NCBI RefSeq assembly: GCF_036181745.1
Contig: NZ_CP108080.1
Coordinates: 682,001 to 746,000, forward strand
DNA length: 64,000 nt
Reading direction: 5' to 3'
From: Streptomyces sp. NBC_00259
GTDB lineage: Bacteria; Actinomycetota; Actinomycetes; Streptomycetales; Streptomycetaceae
The notes under the pieces are model-generated. The model was not told the DNA's origin. It searched no databases and saw only the letters and a program-made list of their open reading frames with translations. Shown here one piece after another: positions 44,737-53,780 of this stretch. Within the stretch, counting starts at the first letter, position 1. Each line of letters starts with the position of its first letter. The position numbers and the translations under genes were made by a program.

Positions 44737-44790
44737 GCGGACGGGCAGAGGGCCGTTCCGGTCGCGGACGGGCAGAGGGCCGTTCCGGTC
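44737..44790. repeat. 27-nt tandem duplication in the kdpF-kdpB gap
   Basis: Two perfect 27-nt copies beginning GCGGACGGGCAGAGGGCC, with the first six bases of a third copy. An inverted match (ACGGCCCTCT) lies about 30 nt downstream, so the region can fold. Confidence 0.88.
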
Positions 44791-45358
44791 GCGGACGCCC
44801 TCGTGACCGCGGACCGGGACGGCCCTCTGGGGGAACGGCTTTGTGTGGCCCCTGTACGGCAGCTGTCCGGGCCCCCGCTTCCGGACTGCGCGTACTTCCA
44901 GCGGTGACCGTCACTCGCCCTCCACGCCACGCCTCGGACGGCCGTCCGGTCCCCCGTGTCGATCATTCTGCGACTGCCCCTGTCACGCGGGGCATCCGCT
45001 GACGCGCCCCTGACGCCGATGCCACCGCGCTTGATGTGTTCCTGATGCGGCTCGCCGAAAGGGCGTCAAGGACACGCAAGTTCGTCCCGCAACAGGCCGT
45101 TTGGGGCCGGTCGGTGGATTAGGTTCCATGACCGGCCGCCGGAAACCGGGGACGTCAGTGGCATGACGGGGATCCGGCCGAGTCCATCGGTCAGGTTTCC
45201 GGCGGTCACGTTTCCGGCGAACGACGAGCCACGGCGGTGCCTCGTCCCCTGCCGACGCACCCGCGAACCGCCTTGTCGTCGCCGCAGCACCGGCGACGGC
45301 AAGGCCCGGCGGCCGCCCCTTTCAGTCGGCCGGCCGAACCCGTCAGAAGGATTCCGCG

Positions 45359-47521
45359 ATGCATCCCGCCGCGCCCGAGCAGGCGCCCACAGTCCCGGGC
45401 ACTCCCCCAGCGGCCCCCGATCCCGGACCGCACCGTCGCCGACGGCGATCCGGCCACGGCGGGCTCTTCGACCCCGTACAGCTGCTGACGTCGTTCCCCG
45501 AGGCGCTGCGCAAACTGCACCCGCGGTCGCTGGTCCGCAACCCCGTCCTCTTCGTCGTCGCCGTCGGCTCGGCGCTGACCACCCTCTCCGCGCTGATCCA
45601 CCCGTCCGTCTTCACCTGGGTGGTCAGCGTCTGGCTCTGGCTGACGGTGATCTTCGCCAACCTCGCCGAGGCCGTCGCGGAGGGCCGCGGCAAGGCCCAG
45701 GCCGAGTCGCTGCGCCGCGCGCGTACGGACACCGTCGCGCTGCGGCTGCGCCACTGGCGGTACGGGACGGACCTGGACCGGGCCGAGACGGAGGCTGTCG
45801 CCGCGTCCGATCTGAAGCTCTTCGACTTCGTGCTCGTCGAGGCGGGCGAGCTGATCCCTGCCGACGGCGATGTCGTCGATGGCATCGCCGCCGTCGACGA
45901 GTCCGCCGTCACCGGCGAATCGGCCCCGGTCATCAGGGAGTCGGGAGGCGACAGATCCGGAGTGACGGGCGGTACGACCGTGCTGTCCGACCGGATCGTC
46001 GTACGGGTCACCTCCCGTCCCGGGCACTCCTTCCTGGACCGGATGATCGCCCTGGTCGAGGGCGCGGCCCGGCAGAAGACGCCGAACGAGATCGCCCTCA
46101 ACATCCTTCTCGCCGCCCTGACCGTCGTGTTCCTGCTGGTCGTCGTCACCCTCCAGCCGATGGCCGGATACGCGGGTGCCGCGCAGTCCACCACCGTCCT
46201 GGTCGCCCTGCTCGTCACGCTCATCCCGACCACGATCGGCGCCCTGCTCTCCGCGATCGGCATCGCCGGCATGGACCGGCTCGTGCAGCGCAATGTGCTG
46301 GCGATGTCGGGACGGGCGGTGGAAGCGGCCGGTGACGTCAACACCCTGCTGCTCGACAAGACCGGCACCATCACCCTCGGCAACCGGGAGGCGGTCGCCT
46401 TCGTCCCGTTCCCCGGTGTCGACGAACTCGTCCTCGCGGACGCCGCCCAGCTCTCGTCGCTCGCCGACGGGACACCCGAAGGCCGTTCGGTGGTCGTCCT
46501 CGCGAAGCGGCATTACGGCCTGCGTGCCCCGGCCGAAGGGGAGCTCTCGCACGCGCGATTCGTGGAGTTCAGCGCCCGGGCCCGGATGAGCGGTATCGAT
46601 CTGAGCTGGGAGAACGGCGCCGCCTGCCACATCCGCAAGGGCGCGGCCGCGCAGGTGATCGGATGGGTGGAGAGCTACGGCGGGTCCGTGCCCGCCGAGG
46701 CCCGTTCCTGGTCCGACGCCGTCTCCGCGGGCGGCGGTACTCCGCTGGTGGTGGCCGTGCACGACTGGGACGGTCCCCGCGTGCTCGGCATCATCCATCT
46801 GAAGGACGTCCTCAAGGACGGGATCCGGGAACGCTTCGACGAGCTGCGCCGCATGGGCATCCGTACGGTGATGATCACCGGCGACAACCCGCTCACCGCG
46901 CGGGCCATCGCGACGGAGGCGGGCGTCGACGACTTCCTCGCGGAGGCCACTCCCGAGGACAAACTCGCCCTCATCAAGCGGGAGCAGGCCGACGGCAAGC
47001 TCGTCGCGATGACGGGCGACGGCACCAACGACGCCCCTGCGCTGGCCCAGGCGGACGTCGGTGTGGCGATGAACACCGGTACCTCGGCCGCCAAGGAGGC
47101 CGGGAACATGGTGGACCTCGACTCCAACCCGACCAAGCTCATCGAGATCGTCGAGATCGGCAAGCAGCTCCTCATCACCCGGGGCGCGCTGACCACCTTC
47201 TCCATCACCAACGACGTGGCGAAGTACTTCGCGATCATCCCTGCGATGTTCGCGGGGAGTTACCCCGGGCTCGAAGCGCTCAACATCATGGGCCTGCACA
47301 GCCCGACCTCCGCCATCGCGTCGGCGATCATCTTCAACGCCCTGATCATCGTGGTGCTGATTCCGCTGGCCCTGCGCGGTGTGCGCTACACCCCGGCCTC
47401 CGCCCACGATCTGCTGCGGCGGAACCTGGCCGTGTACGGCCTGGGCGGCCTGGTGCTGCCGTTCGTCGGCATCAAGCTGATCGACCTGCTGGTCTCGGCG
47501 ATTCCGGGGCTCGGCGGCTGA
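45359..47521 (+). CDS. kdpB: Potassium-transporting P-type ATPase subunit B, without kdpA or kdpC
   Basis: 720 residues from the ATG at 45359 with AGAAGGA upstream. P-type hallmarks are intact: TGESAPV (actuator), DKTGTITLG with the phosphorylated Asp, [10 protein letters not shown] and [12 protein letters not shown]. KdpB sequences fit throughout ([40 protein letters not shown]). KdpB hydrolyses ATP for K+ uptake only in complex with KdpA and KdpC. Neither is beside it: a strong terminator follows its stop. It is divergent from kdpF-kdpD, unlike the normal kdpFABCD order. Confidence 0.95.
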   Translation: MHPAAPEQAPTVPGTPPAAPDPGPHRRRRRSGHGGLFDPVQLLTSFPEALRKLHPRSLVRNPVLFVVAVGSALTTLSALIHPSVFTWVVSVWLWLTVIFANLAEAVAEGRGKAQAESLRRARTDTVALRLRHWRYGTDLDRAETEAVAASDLKLFDFVLVEAGELIPADGDVVDGIAAVDESAVTGESAPVIRESGGDRSGVTGGTTVLSDRIVVRVTSRPGHSFLDRMIALVEGAARQKTPNEIALNILLAALTVVFLLVVVTLQPMAGYAGAAQSTTVLVALLVTLIPTTIGALLSAIGIAGMDRLVQRNVLAMSGRAVEAAGDVNTLLLDKTGTITLGNREAVAFVPFPGVDELVLADAAQLSSLADGTPEGRSVVVLAKRHYGLRAPAEGELSHARFVEFSARARMSGIDLSWENGAACHIRKGAAAQVIGWVESYGGSVPAEARSWSDAVSAGGGTPLVVAVHDWDGPRVLGIIHLKDVLKDGIRERFDELRRMGIRTVMITGDNPLTARAIATEAGVDDFLAEATPEDKLALIKREQADGKLVAMTGDGTNDAPALAQADVGVAMNTGTSAAKEAGNMVDLDSNPTKLIEIVEIGKQLLITRGALTTFSITNDVAKYFAIIPAMFAGSYPGLEALNIMGLHSPTSAIASAIIFNALIIVVLIPLALRGVRYTPASAHDLLRRNLAVYGLGGLVLPFVGIKLIDLLVSAIPGLGG

Positions 47522-47544
47522 GCCGAACCGTACGCGCACCGGCG

Positions 47545-47596
47545 GCACGCAGGGTCCCGGCTGCCGGGGCACACCGGCCGCCGGGACCCTGCGTGC
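47545..47596 (+). terminator. Strong hairpin terminator after kdpB
   Basis: Perfect 17-bp arms (GCACGCAGGGTCCCGGC at 47545-47561 and its complement at 47580-47596) around an 18-nt loop, 23 nt after the kdpB stop. It shows that no kdpC follows in the transcript. Confidence 0.88.
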
Positions 47597-47932
47597 GGCC
47601 GGGCGTCGGAGAATCCGGCCCGCCGTCAGAAGACCGTCAGGGAACGGCCGTCGAGCTTGTCCTGGCGGCCGGACACGGCTTCGATGGAACCATGAACAGC
47701 GAGTGGCTCCTTCTCGACCGGCCGCCGAATACGGCGCCCCGTCGCGTGCCCCGCTGCCCGGAAACGCTCGCGCCAATCCTCCTGCGCCCCGAAGGGCCAG
47801 GGGGAACGCGCTGACGCGTATTCCGTAGCCCTCCGGGCGCGCCGTGACTTCGTCCGGCGCCCCTTCTTCGCATCCGCACGCCTCTCACCGCCCTGCGCGG
47901 CTCCGAAGCATGCCCTTATCCATGGAAGATCC
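47597..47932. other. Gap between kdpB terminator and SDR gene
   Basis: 336 nt with no gene that I can support and no clear promoter. Confidence 0.4.
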
Positions 47933-48751
47933 ATGCCTGAATCAGACCTTTCCTCCCGCACCGTCCTGGTGACGGGAGCCACCTCCGGCATCGGCTACGA
48001 GACCGCCCGGCTCCTCGCCGAGCGCGGTGCGACCGTCCTCGTACACGGCCGCACCGCCGCCGAGGCGGGGGCCGCGGCCGACGCTCTCGTCGCCACCGCC
48101 GGCATCGACGCGGCACGCCTGTGCACGTTCGCCGCGGACTTCTCCCGCCTCGAAGAGGTCGAGACGATGGCGGCCCGGGTGGTCGTCGAGCACCCGCACC
48201 TGGACGTCCTCGTCAACAACGCCGCCATCGCCGCCCCCGAGCGCCACACCGTCACCGCCGACGGCAACGAACTCGCCTTCCAGGTCAACTTCCTGGCGCA
48301 CTACCTGCTCACCAACCTCCTCGAGCGGGCACTGACCAGCGACCCGGGCGGCCGCGTCGTCAACGTGTCCTCCTCACTGCACCGCACCGCGTCCATCCAG
48401 TGGAGCGACCCGAACCGGGCCCGCCGCTACTCCCGGCTGGCCGCCTACGCCCAGTCACAACTGGCGCTGACCGTCTTCGCCGCCGACCCACGCGTGACGG
48501 CCGTCTCCGTCCACCCCGGCATCTGCGCCACGGACCTGCTCCCCCTCTACGCCCACGACGGCGCGACACCCGCCAAGGGCGCCGCCAACATCGTGCGGCT
48601 GTGTGACCCGGCCGTCGAGATCGTCAACGGCGCCTACTACGACCGCGACCAGCGCGTCGAGCCGGCACCGGGCGCCACCGAGGAACGCACCGTCAAGCGC
48701 CTCACCAAGCTCGCGGACGTCCTCGTCCACCCGGAGCACCTGAACACCTGA
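47933..48751 (+). CDS. Short-chain dehydrogenase/reductase-like protein with altered active site
   Basis: 272 residues from the ATG at 47933. Rossmann motif TGATSGIG (14-21), NNAA (95-98) and the catalytic Ser region VNVSSSLH are present. The catalytic YxxxK, however, reads Y172-A-Q-S-Q176, with Gln where Lys is expected (codon CAA). Family knowledge says this Lys is needed to lower the Tyr pKa, so normal reductase activity is doubtful. Fold and length match retinol-dehydrogenase-like SDRs. The stop region has a duplicated CTGAACAC. Confidence 0.85.
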   Translation: MPESDLSSRTVLVTGATSGIGYETARLLAERGATVLVHGRTAAEAGAAADALVATAGIDAARLCTFAADFSRLEEVETMAARVVVEHPHLDVLVNNAAIAAPERHTVTADGNELAFQVNFLAHYLLTNLLERALTSDPGGRVVNVSSSLHRTASIQWSDPNRARRYSRLAAYAQSQLALTVFAADPRVTAVSVHPGICATDLLPLYAHDGATPAKGAANIVRLCDPAVEIVNGAYYDRDQRVEPAPGATEERTVKRLTKLADVLVHPEHLNT

Positions 48752-48776
48752 ACACCTGAAGGGAATCCCCACCTCC

Positions 48777-48854
48777 ATGTCCAAGCGCGCACGCAAGAAG
48801 AGAGCTCGCCGCAAGAAGAAAGCGAACCACGGCCGCAAGGCCGGCCAGCGCTGA
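48777..48854 (+). CDS. bL37-like ribosomal small protein (25 residues)
   Basis: ATG at 48777, TGA at 48852-48854. The peptide begins MSKRARKKRARRKKKANHG and ends RKAGQR. The KR.RKKR.R.K.KANHG pattern matches the actinobacterial 50S protein bL37 as I remember it from mycobacterial ribosomes. GAAGGG lies about 12 nt upstream and a hairpin terminator follows 10 nt after the stop. It is too short for routine gene calling. Confidence 0.7.
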   Translation: MSKRARKKRARRKKKANHGRKAGQR

Positions 48855-48864
48855 CGTCCCACGG

Positions 48865-48889
48865 GGGCGGCCCGCTTCCAGGGCCGCCC
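48865..48889 (+). terminator. Hairpin after the bL37-like gene
   Basis: GGGCGGCCC, 7-nt loop, GGGCCGCCC: a perfect 9-bp stem 10 nt after the stop. Confidence 0.75.
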
Positions 48890-48916
48890 TCGTGTCCGCC
48901 TCGGAGAGGAACCCTT

Positions 48917-49045
48917 GTGATCCCGCTCGCCCCACACCAAGTCCCCTCGCTCATGGAGTGGTTTCCTCCCGGAGCTCCCGGACCCGCCGCGCTGCCCGAG
49001 CACGTACTGACCACGGGTACGGGCAGTTGGTGGGGTCTTTGGTGG
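48917..49045 (+). pseudogene. N-terminal stub of a GNAT-type acetyltransferase
   Basis: GTG at 48917 opens MIPLAPHQVPSLMEWFPPGA and continues to EHVLTTGTGSWW, which looks like the start of a Streptomyces N-acetyltransferase. The resemblance ends near 49030-49045. The frame then happens to stay open into the thiolase gene. There is no acetyltransferase core, so this is a stub left by recombination. Confidence 0.5.
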
Positions 49046-49115
49046 CGGCCATACCTCCAGCCCAGGAGAGGGTTTGCTTTTCAAACGCACGCAGTTATGG
49101 TGGATCCAGATTTCC

Positions 49116-49127
49116 TACTCACCAGTA
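49116..49127. promoter_or_regulatory. Candidate operator before the thiolase gene
   Basis: TACT-CACC-AGTA, a short inverted repeat 38 nt before the thiolase ATG. Such TetR-type half-sites are common before acyl-CoA genes. The regulator is not identified. Confidence 0.4.
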
Positions 49128-49165
49128 ACGCCGCCCTGGTATCACCGGGCAAGGAGGCCGCTACC

Positions 49166-50338
49166 ATGCGTGACGCCGTGATCGTAGAAGCCGTACGGAC
49201 CCCGGTGGGCAAGGGCAAGCCCAACGGCGCCCTGGCCCATGTCCACCCCGTGGAACTCCTCGCACACACCCTGCGCACCCTCGTCGAGCGCTCCGGCATC
49301 GACCCGGCGCTCATCGACGACGTGATCGGCGGCACCGTCGACCAGGTCGGCGAGCAGTCCATGAACACCACCCGGTACGCCGTGCTGTCCGCGGGCTTCC
49401 CGGAGACCGTGCCCGCGACCACCGTGGACCGGCAGTGCGGCTCCTCCCAGCAGGCCGTGCACTTCGCCGCCCAGGGTGTGCTGTCGGGCGCGTACGACAT
49501 CGTCGTGGCCTGCGGCGTGGAGTCCATGAGCCGTGTGCCCATGTGGTCGAACGTGCCCGCCGGCAAGGACCCCTTCGGGCCCGGAGTCGCCGAGCGCTAC
49601 CCGGAGGGCCTCGTCCCCCAGGGCATCAGTGCCGAGCTGATCGCCGCGAAGTGGTCGCTCACCCGGGAGCAGATGGACGCCTTCGCCGTGTCCTCCCACC
49701 ACAAGGCCGGAACCGCGTGGGACGCCGGCCTGTTCGACGCCGAGACGGCCCCGCTGGAGGGCCTCTCGCGCGACGAGTCCATGCGGCCGTCCAGCACCCC
49801 CGAGATCCTCGCCGGTCTCAAGCCCGCCTACTACGACCCCGGCTTCGCGGAGCGGTTCCCGCAGATCGGCTGGAACGTCACCGCCGCCAACGCGAGCCCG
49901 ATCAATGACGGCGCCTCGGCGGTGCTCATCACCAGCAGCGAGACCGCGGAGCGTCTCGGCCTGCGTCCGCTCGCCCGGCTGCACAGCTTCGCGGTCACGG
50001 GCTCCGACCCCATCCTCATGCTCACCGGAGTCATCCCCGCCACCGAGAAGGTGCTGCGCAAGGCGGGTCTGACGATCGACGACATCGACCTCTTCGAGGT
50101 GAACGAGGCCTTCTCCAGCGTCGTCCTGGCCTGGCAGCAGGAGACGGGGGCCGACCTCGCCAAGGTCAACGTGCACGGCGGTGCCATCGCCATCGGTCAC
50201 CCGCTGGGCGCGAGCGGCACCCGGCTGACGACCACCCTGGTGCACGCGCTCCGCGCGCGGGGAGCACGGTACGGCCTGCAGACGATGTGCGAGGCGGGCG
50301 GACTCGCCAACGCGATGATCCTCGAGGCGGTCCAGTAG
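49166..50338 (+). CDS. Acetyl-CoA acyltransferase (thiolase)
   Basis: 390 residues from the ATG at 49166, chosen because AAGGAGG lies 8 nt upstream; the longer open frame is unrelated stub sequence. The nucleophilic Cys is C91 in DRQCGSSQQAVH, with the late His in GGAIAIGHPLGASG and the second Cys in QTMCEAGG. Thiolases cleave 3-ketoacyl-CoA in beta-oxidation or condense acetyl-CoA. No other beta-oxidation gene adjoins it, so the substrate is open. Confidence 0.92.
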   Translation: MRDAVIVEAVRTPVGKGKPNGALAHVHPVELLAHTLRTLVERSGIDPALIDDVIGGTVDQVGEQSMNTTRYAVLSAGFPETVPATTVDRQCGSSQQAVHFAAQGVLSGAYDIVVACGVESMSRVPMWSNVPAGKDPFGPGVAERYPEGLVPQGISAELIAAKWSLTREQMDAFAVSSHHKAGTAWDAGLFDAETAPLEGLSRDESMRPSSTPEILAGLKPAYYDPGFAERFPQIGWNVTAANASPINDGASAVLITSSETAERLGLRPLARLHSFAVTGSDPILMLTGVIPATEKVLRKAGLTIDDIDLFEVNEAFSSVVLAWQQETGADLAKVNVHGGAIAIGHPLGASGTRLTTTLVHALRARGARYGLQTMCEAGGLANAMILEAVQ

Positions 50339-50565
50339 GGCTCCGTGAGGTTGTTCTGGCTCTTGGGGTTGGGCTGGTGGTGGCTGTCTTGGGCAGGGGC
50401 GGTGGCAGGTGGTGCAGGTGCCGGTCCAACAGTTCAGCAGGTCCTGGATGGTGTCGAGGATCCGCGATGAAGGGCTACCGCGTCCGCTGATCGCCTCGCC
50501 AGCACCCGGGCACGAACCGAGGAGCCCGCCAAGGCCGGCTGAGCTCTGCCGCTACCTGCCTTGAC

Positions 50566-50595
50566 TGTCAGCCGCCCTGACAGGCGGCTGGCAGT
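50566..50595. terminator. Hairpin between convergent thiolase and ridA
   Basis: CTGTCAGCCGCC pairs with GGCGGCTGGCAG (one G-T wobble) around a 6-nt loop. It can serve both convergent genes. The rest of the 328-nt gap shows no gene. Confidence 0.65.
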
Positions 50596-50666
50596 CTCGC
50601 AGTCGTGATTCCCTCCAGGGACTTCCGGCCCAGGCCAGCTCGGCCGCCGCGGTGCGGCAATGGGCC

Positions 50667-51077
50667 TCAAGAGTCGAGTACGGCGGCCACGGCCTCGATC
50701 TCGACGAGCTGGTCCTTATAGCCCAGCACAGTGACGCCCATCAAGGTGCTGGGGACGTCGTGATCAGCGAACGAGTCCCGGACTACCCCCCAGGCAGCCA
50801 CCAAATCCTCCCGCCGAGCCGATGCGACAAGAACTCTTGTACTGATGACGTCCTGGAGCGAGGCGCCGGAGGCAGTGAGAGCAGCCTGCATGTTCTCAAC
50901 GGCTTTCAATGCCTGACCTGCGTAGTCCCCGATCGCTGCCGTCGAGCCGTCGTCGTTGAGTGGACACGCCCCGGCGAGGAAGATCAGGCGGGAGTCGGCG
51001 GGCGCCGTGGCTGCGTAGGCGTACTCAGCGACGTCGGACAGGGAGGCGGAGCGGATCAAGGTGATGGCACGAGCCAC
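50667..51077 (-). CDS. RidA-family protein
   Basis: 136 residues from the GTG at 51077 with AAAGGA 10 nt upstream; an ATG seven codons earlier is also possible. Family landmarks: SDVAEYAYAATAPADSRLIF, ALKAVENMQAALTASGASLQ and TVLGYKDQLVEIEAVAAV. RidA proteins deaminate reactive enamines and imines, although many members only bind ligands. The arginine used for imine hydrolysis is not clear here. Confidence 0.85.
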   Translation of the reverse strand: MARAITLIRSASLSDVAEYAYAATAPADSRLIFLAGACPLNDDGSTAAIGDYAGQALKAVENMQAALTASGASLQDVISTRVLVASARREDLVAAWGVVRDSFADHDVPSTLMGVTVLGYKDQLVEIEAVAAVLDS

Positions 51078-51248
51078 AGTCGTTGGGTCCTTTCCCATCG
51101 GGTGCGGAGCGCGGCACATCCTGCCAACGGCCCGTTGGCACCCGCCTTTCCTTTTTCTCGCCGCCCCTCCGCAACCCACCGTCAAGTGCTGTCGCTGACC
51201 TGACCAGCTTCCGCCCGGGCCGGAAGGCGGGTCCAGCAGGCTGATCGC

Positions 51249-51644
51249 ATGAACCGCGACGACCTGGAATCCGCACTCGATCGGGACGACAGCACCTCTG
51301 CACGTGCCGCCCTGGCCGAACTCGAGGCAGGTGCTGACTTCGAGCGGTTCCAGAACCGAACCGCCGCCGCACGCCAGCTCTGGGACGTCTGGTCCCACCG
51401 GCACCAGATCATGCTCGACACCGGAGTCACCCCTCGACCCGGTCTGGCCGAAGTCGTTGACAGACTCCACGCCGCGGGAACAGACCGGATCCACATGGCG
51501 AAGATCACCAGCTCGCAACAGCGGTTCACCGTCTTCCTCACGGAAGACGTTGGGTGGTCTACCACATTTCCTCAAGCACTTCCTCGAGCATGCGGTTCCA
51601 TTCAGACTCGGGGTCGTTCAGCGGAGTCGGATCGAATGCGTTGA
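51249..51644 (+). CDS. Hypothetical protein, probably with a foreign C-terminus
   Basis: 131 residues from the ATG at 51249. The first ~100 residues are coherent and charged (MNRDDLESALDRDD; RQLWDVWSHRHQIMLDTGVT). After TVFLTEDVG (about 51550) the sequence runs antisense to the 3' end of the SUKH-like gene. The natural C-terminus may therefore have been replaced at a junction near 51.55 kb. Function unknown. Confidence 0.45.
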   Translation: MNRDDLESALDRDDSTSARAALAELEAGADFERFQNRTAAARQLWDVWSHRHQIMLDTGVTPRPGLAEVVDRLHAAGTDRIHMAKITSSQQRFTVFLTEDVGWSTTFPQALPRACGSIQTRGRSAESDRMR

Positions 51645-52107
51645 CTGCTTTACGGAATGCGTCGACCAGGCCATCGACATCGGGGGTGGGTTCCTTGTAA
51701 GCTTCTTCGAGTTTCCGGAATTCGGTCAGGCAGTGCACGAGTGCGGCGATGTCGCGGTGCGCGAGCTGGTAGTCATGTCCGCTTTCCTGGAAGACGTACA
51801 CCGCCTCCGAAGAGGGGTCAAGAGTCACGAGGGCTGCGGGCAGGTAGCCGAGGACCTGCCAACCCCGAGACTCCTCAGGGCAGTAGCGATTGTCGAGAGC
51901 GAAGAGAGCGTGCAACTCGTAGGGGTCCCGCTCGTCTCCCGTCACCCCAGCGCGGGAGGTGAAAAGCCTGTCGCTCGGCAGGCCGACAGACCCAAGGAAC
52001 TGAGCGGTCGCAGCGTCGAGTGGACCCCCGTCTTGGATGGGGTAGAGCACCACGCCATCCAGCCCATAAAGCCCAGTCAGGTCGCCATAGGTTACAGGGG
52101 AATTCAT
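51559..52107 (-). CDS. SUKH-like immunity-type protein
   Basis: 182 residues from the ATG at 52107. The pattern VTYGDLTGLYGLDGVVLYPI, then FLGSVGLPSDRLFTSRAG and GWQVLGYLPAALVTLDPSSE resembles the SUKH-4 immunity family of polymorphic toxin systems. The local DNA is visibly less GC-rich than its neighbours, which suggests transfer. No toxin gene is left beside it, so it may be an orphan immunity gene. Confidence 0.55.
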   Translation of the reverse strand: MNSPVTYGDLTGLYGLDGVVLYPIQDGGPLDAATAQFLGSVGLPSDRLFTSRAGVTGDERDPYELHALFALDNRYCPEESRGWQVLGYLPAALVTLDPSSEAVYVFQESGHDYQLAHRDIAALVHCLTEFRKLEEAYKEPTPDVDGLVDAFRKAVNAFDPTPLNDPESEWNRMLEEVLEEMW

Positions 52108-52445
52108 GCCGCTCTTTCTACTCCAGCTCTTTCCGTGAGCCTTGATGAGGCTGTCCATGTACTTCTTGCGTTATTTCCTTTGACCGGGGCTGTGCTGGTC
52201 GTAGCTTGCGGCGTGTGTAACTTCAGAATCCGATCTGCCGCAGACGCCGGAGTTCAACGCAGCGGAGTCAGCACCAAGTCAGCACGGGAGCGGCCACATC
52301 GGAGATCCCGGTATCGGTCCCATGGTGGGCGCATGCACTCCGAGGCCCGGAACTATGGTGTCCCACCACATGTGACCCTGACCTGCACCTTCCTACGGTG
52401 TGGCGACACACAAACGTCCCCGCCAACTGTCCGGAAGTGGTGTCC

Positions 52446-52540
52446 ATGGCCGCCCCCGCAACCGCTCCACCAGCTCCCAGCTCGCTCAAGCGCATCGTCG
52501 CCGCGAGCCTCATCGGCACCACCATCGAGTGGTACGACAA
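52446..52540 (+). pseudogene. N-terminal stub of an MHS/MFS transporter
   Basis: ATG at 52446 opens with a Pro/Ala start and SSLKRIVAASLIGTTIEWYD, the typical first helix of metabolite:H+ symporters. After WYD the resemblance stops and an unrelated stop follows at 52583. The remaining ~400 residues are missing. Similar GTTCAACG/GTCAGCACCA sequence lies on both sides (52250-52285 and 52588-52615), in partly inverted arrangement. Confidence 0.7.
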
Positions 52541-52622
52541 CTCATCCGATCAGAACTACGACCTGCTGTTTTCCCGTCGTTGAACCTCGGAAGTCAGCAC
52601 CAAACCAGCACCGGAAGGTCTC

Positions 52623-53525
52623 GTGCTGGGTGGGGAACTAGGGCCCGCCCGATATGGCGGCAGCAGACTTGCCGACAGGCGCCGACAGGCGTCACTCACC
52701 GTAGCGTCCTGGCCCGCGACCGACCGGACGCCGATCTCGCAGCAACAGCTGGCCACAGCTGTGCCCACGTCCGCTGCACCCGGGAAGAGCCAACAGCTCT
52801 CCGACGAGGCTTTCATGCACCTCGTCGAGCAGGTGCTCGCCGGCGGCCTCTGGCACAAGCTCCACGTCGGCCGACCCTACGACGAACTGGCCGATTTCCT
52901 GCGACCCGACGACTACCAGACGATGGCTGCACTCGCCGCCCCAGCCGTCGGAGCAGGCACGCCGCACGGCCAGGCGAAATCGGCTGCCTTGCCGACCCGA
53001 ACTGGGCCCGGAGCCGGCTACGAGCACGCGACAGCCCTCGAGACCGTCCGCAACCGCTATGCCGTCATGCTCCCCATCGTGCGCTACACCCTTCCCCACC
53101 TGGCCGCGGACTCCGGCTTCCGGCGTACGGCCGCACAGTTGAGACAGGAAGGGTGGCGCGACTGGCACCTGCTGACCGCCATCGCCAACGCCGCCGGAAA
53201 CCATCGCGCCCAGCAGCAGGGCCTGCGCCCCTCCCCGGGCGATTCCCAGGAACGCCGAGCCCGCATCCTCGCCACCATGCAGGCCCCCGAGGCCTGTTCC
53301 CGCAGAGGCATTCACCGAACGTGCCTGCGGACACACCTGTCCGTCGCCGCGGTGAGCACGGCGCGCTCCTTCGGCCTTGTCATCCGTCACGGCCTGCTTG
53401 ACCGGCAGGCACTGCTGTCGGTGCTGGGCGACCGGTACGGGTACTGGACGGACGACGTCGGGCACTCCGACGTTTTTGAATGGCAATCGTCCTCAAACGA
53501 GACTGCCGAATTGCCCGCCTCGTAA
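52623..53525 (+). CDS. Hypothetical protein
   Basis: 300 residues from a GTG at 52623; the first ~40 residues look unstructured and a later start is possible. The core has long helices (LSDEAFMHLVEQVLAGGLWH; YAVMLPIVRYTLPHLAADSG; QLRQEGWRDWHLLTAIANAA). The sequence becomes less regular around SRRGIHRTCLRTH, so a frameshift cannot be excluded. No family recognised. Confidence 0.5.
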   Translation: MLGGELGPARYGGSRLADRRRQASLTVASWPATDRTPISQQQLATAVPTSAAPGKSQQLSDEAFMHLVEQVLAGGLWHKLHVGRPYDELADFLRPDDYQTMAALAAPAVGAGTPHGQAKSAALPTRTGPGAGYEHATALETVRNRYAVMLPIVRYTLPHLAADSGFRRTAAQLRQEGWRDWHLLTAIANAAGNHRAQQQGLRPSPGDSQERRARILATMQAPEACSRRGIHRTCLRTHLSVAAVSTARSFGLVIRHGLLDRQALLSVLGDRYGYWTDDVGHSDVFEWQSSSNETAELPAS

Positions 53526-53717
53526 CGCGGCGGCCTTCGCCGCGTAGCTCAAACGGCCCACGGCTTAGCGTTGCTTGGCGCCCTTCGGATCATGGCACAG
53601 CGGGGAACTGACCGAGAAAACAGCAGTTGTCTGACCCTTCTCGTCGGTGGCCGGACACCTCGGAGAAACAGCCTGACCGCAGCCGCAATCTCCCTGCCGG
53701 TCTGGACGGCGCCACGC

Positions 53718-53768
53718 CGAACGCATGACGCCCTCACCCAGGTGCTGGGTGAGGGCATCATGCGTTCG
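53718..53768. terminator. Very long hairpin terminator
   Basis: Arms of 23 bp with one mismatch (53718-53740 and 53746-53768) around a 5-nt loop GGTGC. It lies 12 nt beyond the stop of the minus-strand gene at 53781 and about 190 nt after the plus-strand gene, so it probably serves both. Confidence 0.88.
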
Positions 53769-53780
53769 CGGTTGTTGAGG

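Larger units (their letters stand above)
44467..45358. other. Long divergent gap between kdpF and kdpB
   Basis: 892 nt without a convincing gene. It holds the inverted repeat near kdpF, a 27-nt tandem duplication at 44737-44790 with a nearby inverted copy of its AGAGGGCCGT core (about 44817-44826), and presumably promoters for both sides. Short open frames here are Arg-rich and lack ribosome binding sites. Confidence 0.5.

Noticed and set aside
44632..44907. A 91-codon frame in the kdpF-kdpB gap
   Set aside because: It is made of the tandem repeat, has no ribosome binding site and matches nothing I know.
45206..47776. An 856-codon minus-strand frame over kdpB
   Set aside because: KdpB with all P-type motifs is encoded on the other strand; the antisense product has no recognisable features.
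48917..49165. Extended N-terminus of the thiolase
   Set aside because: The sequence is an acetyltransferase-like stub and intergenic DNA; a consensus AAGGAGG sits just before the ATG at 49166.
51249..53525. Integrase or transposase in the low-GC segment
   Set aside because: Neither strand shows integrase or DDE-type motifs; only truncated neighbours hint at past mobility.
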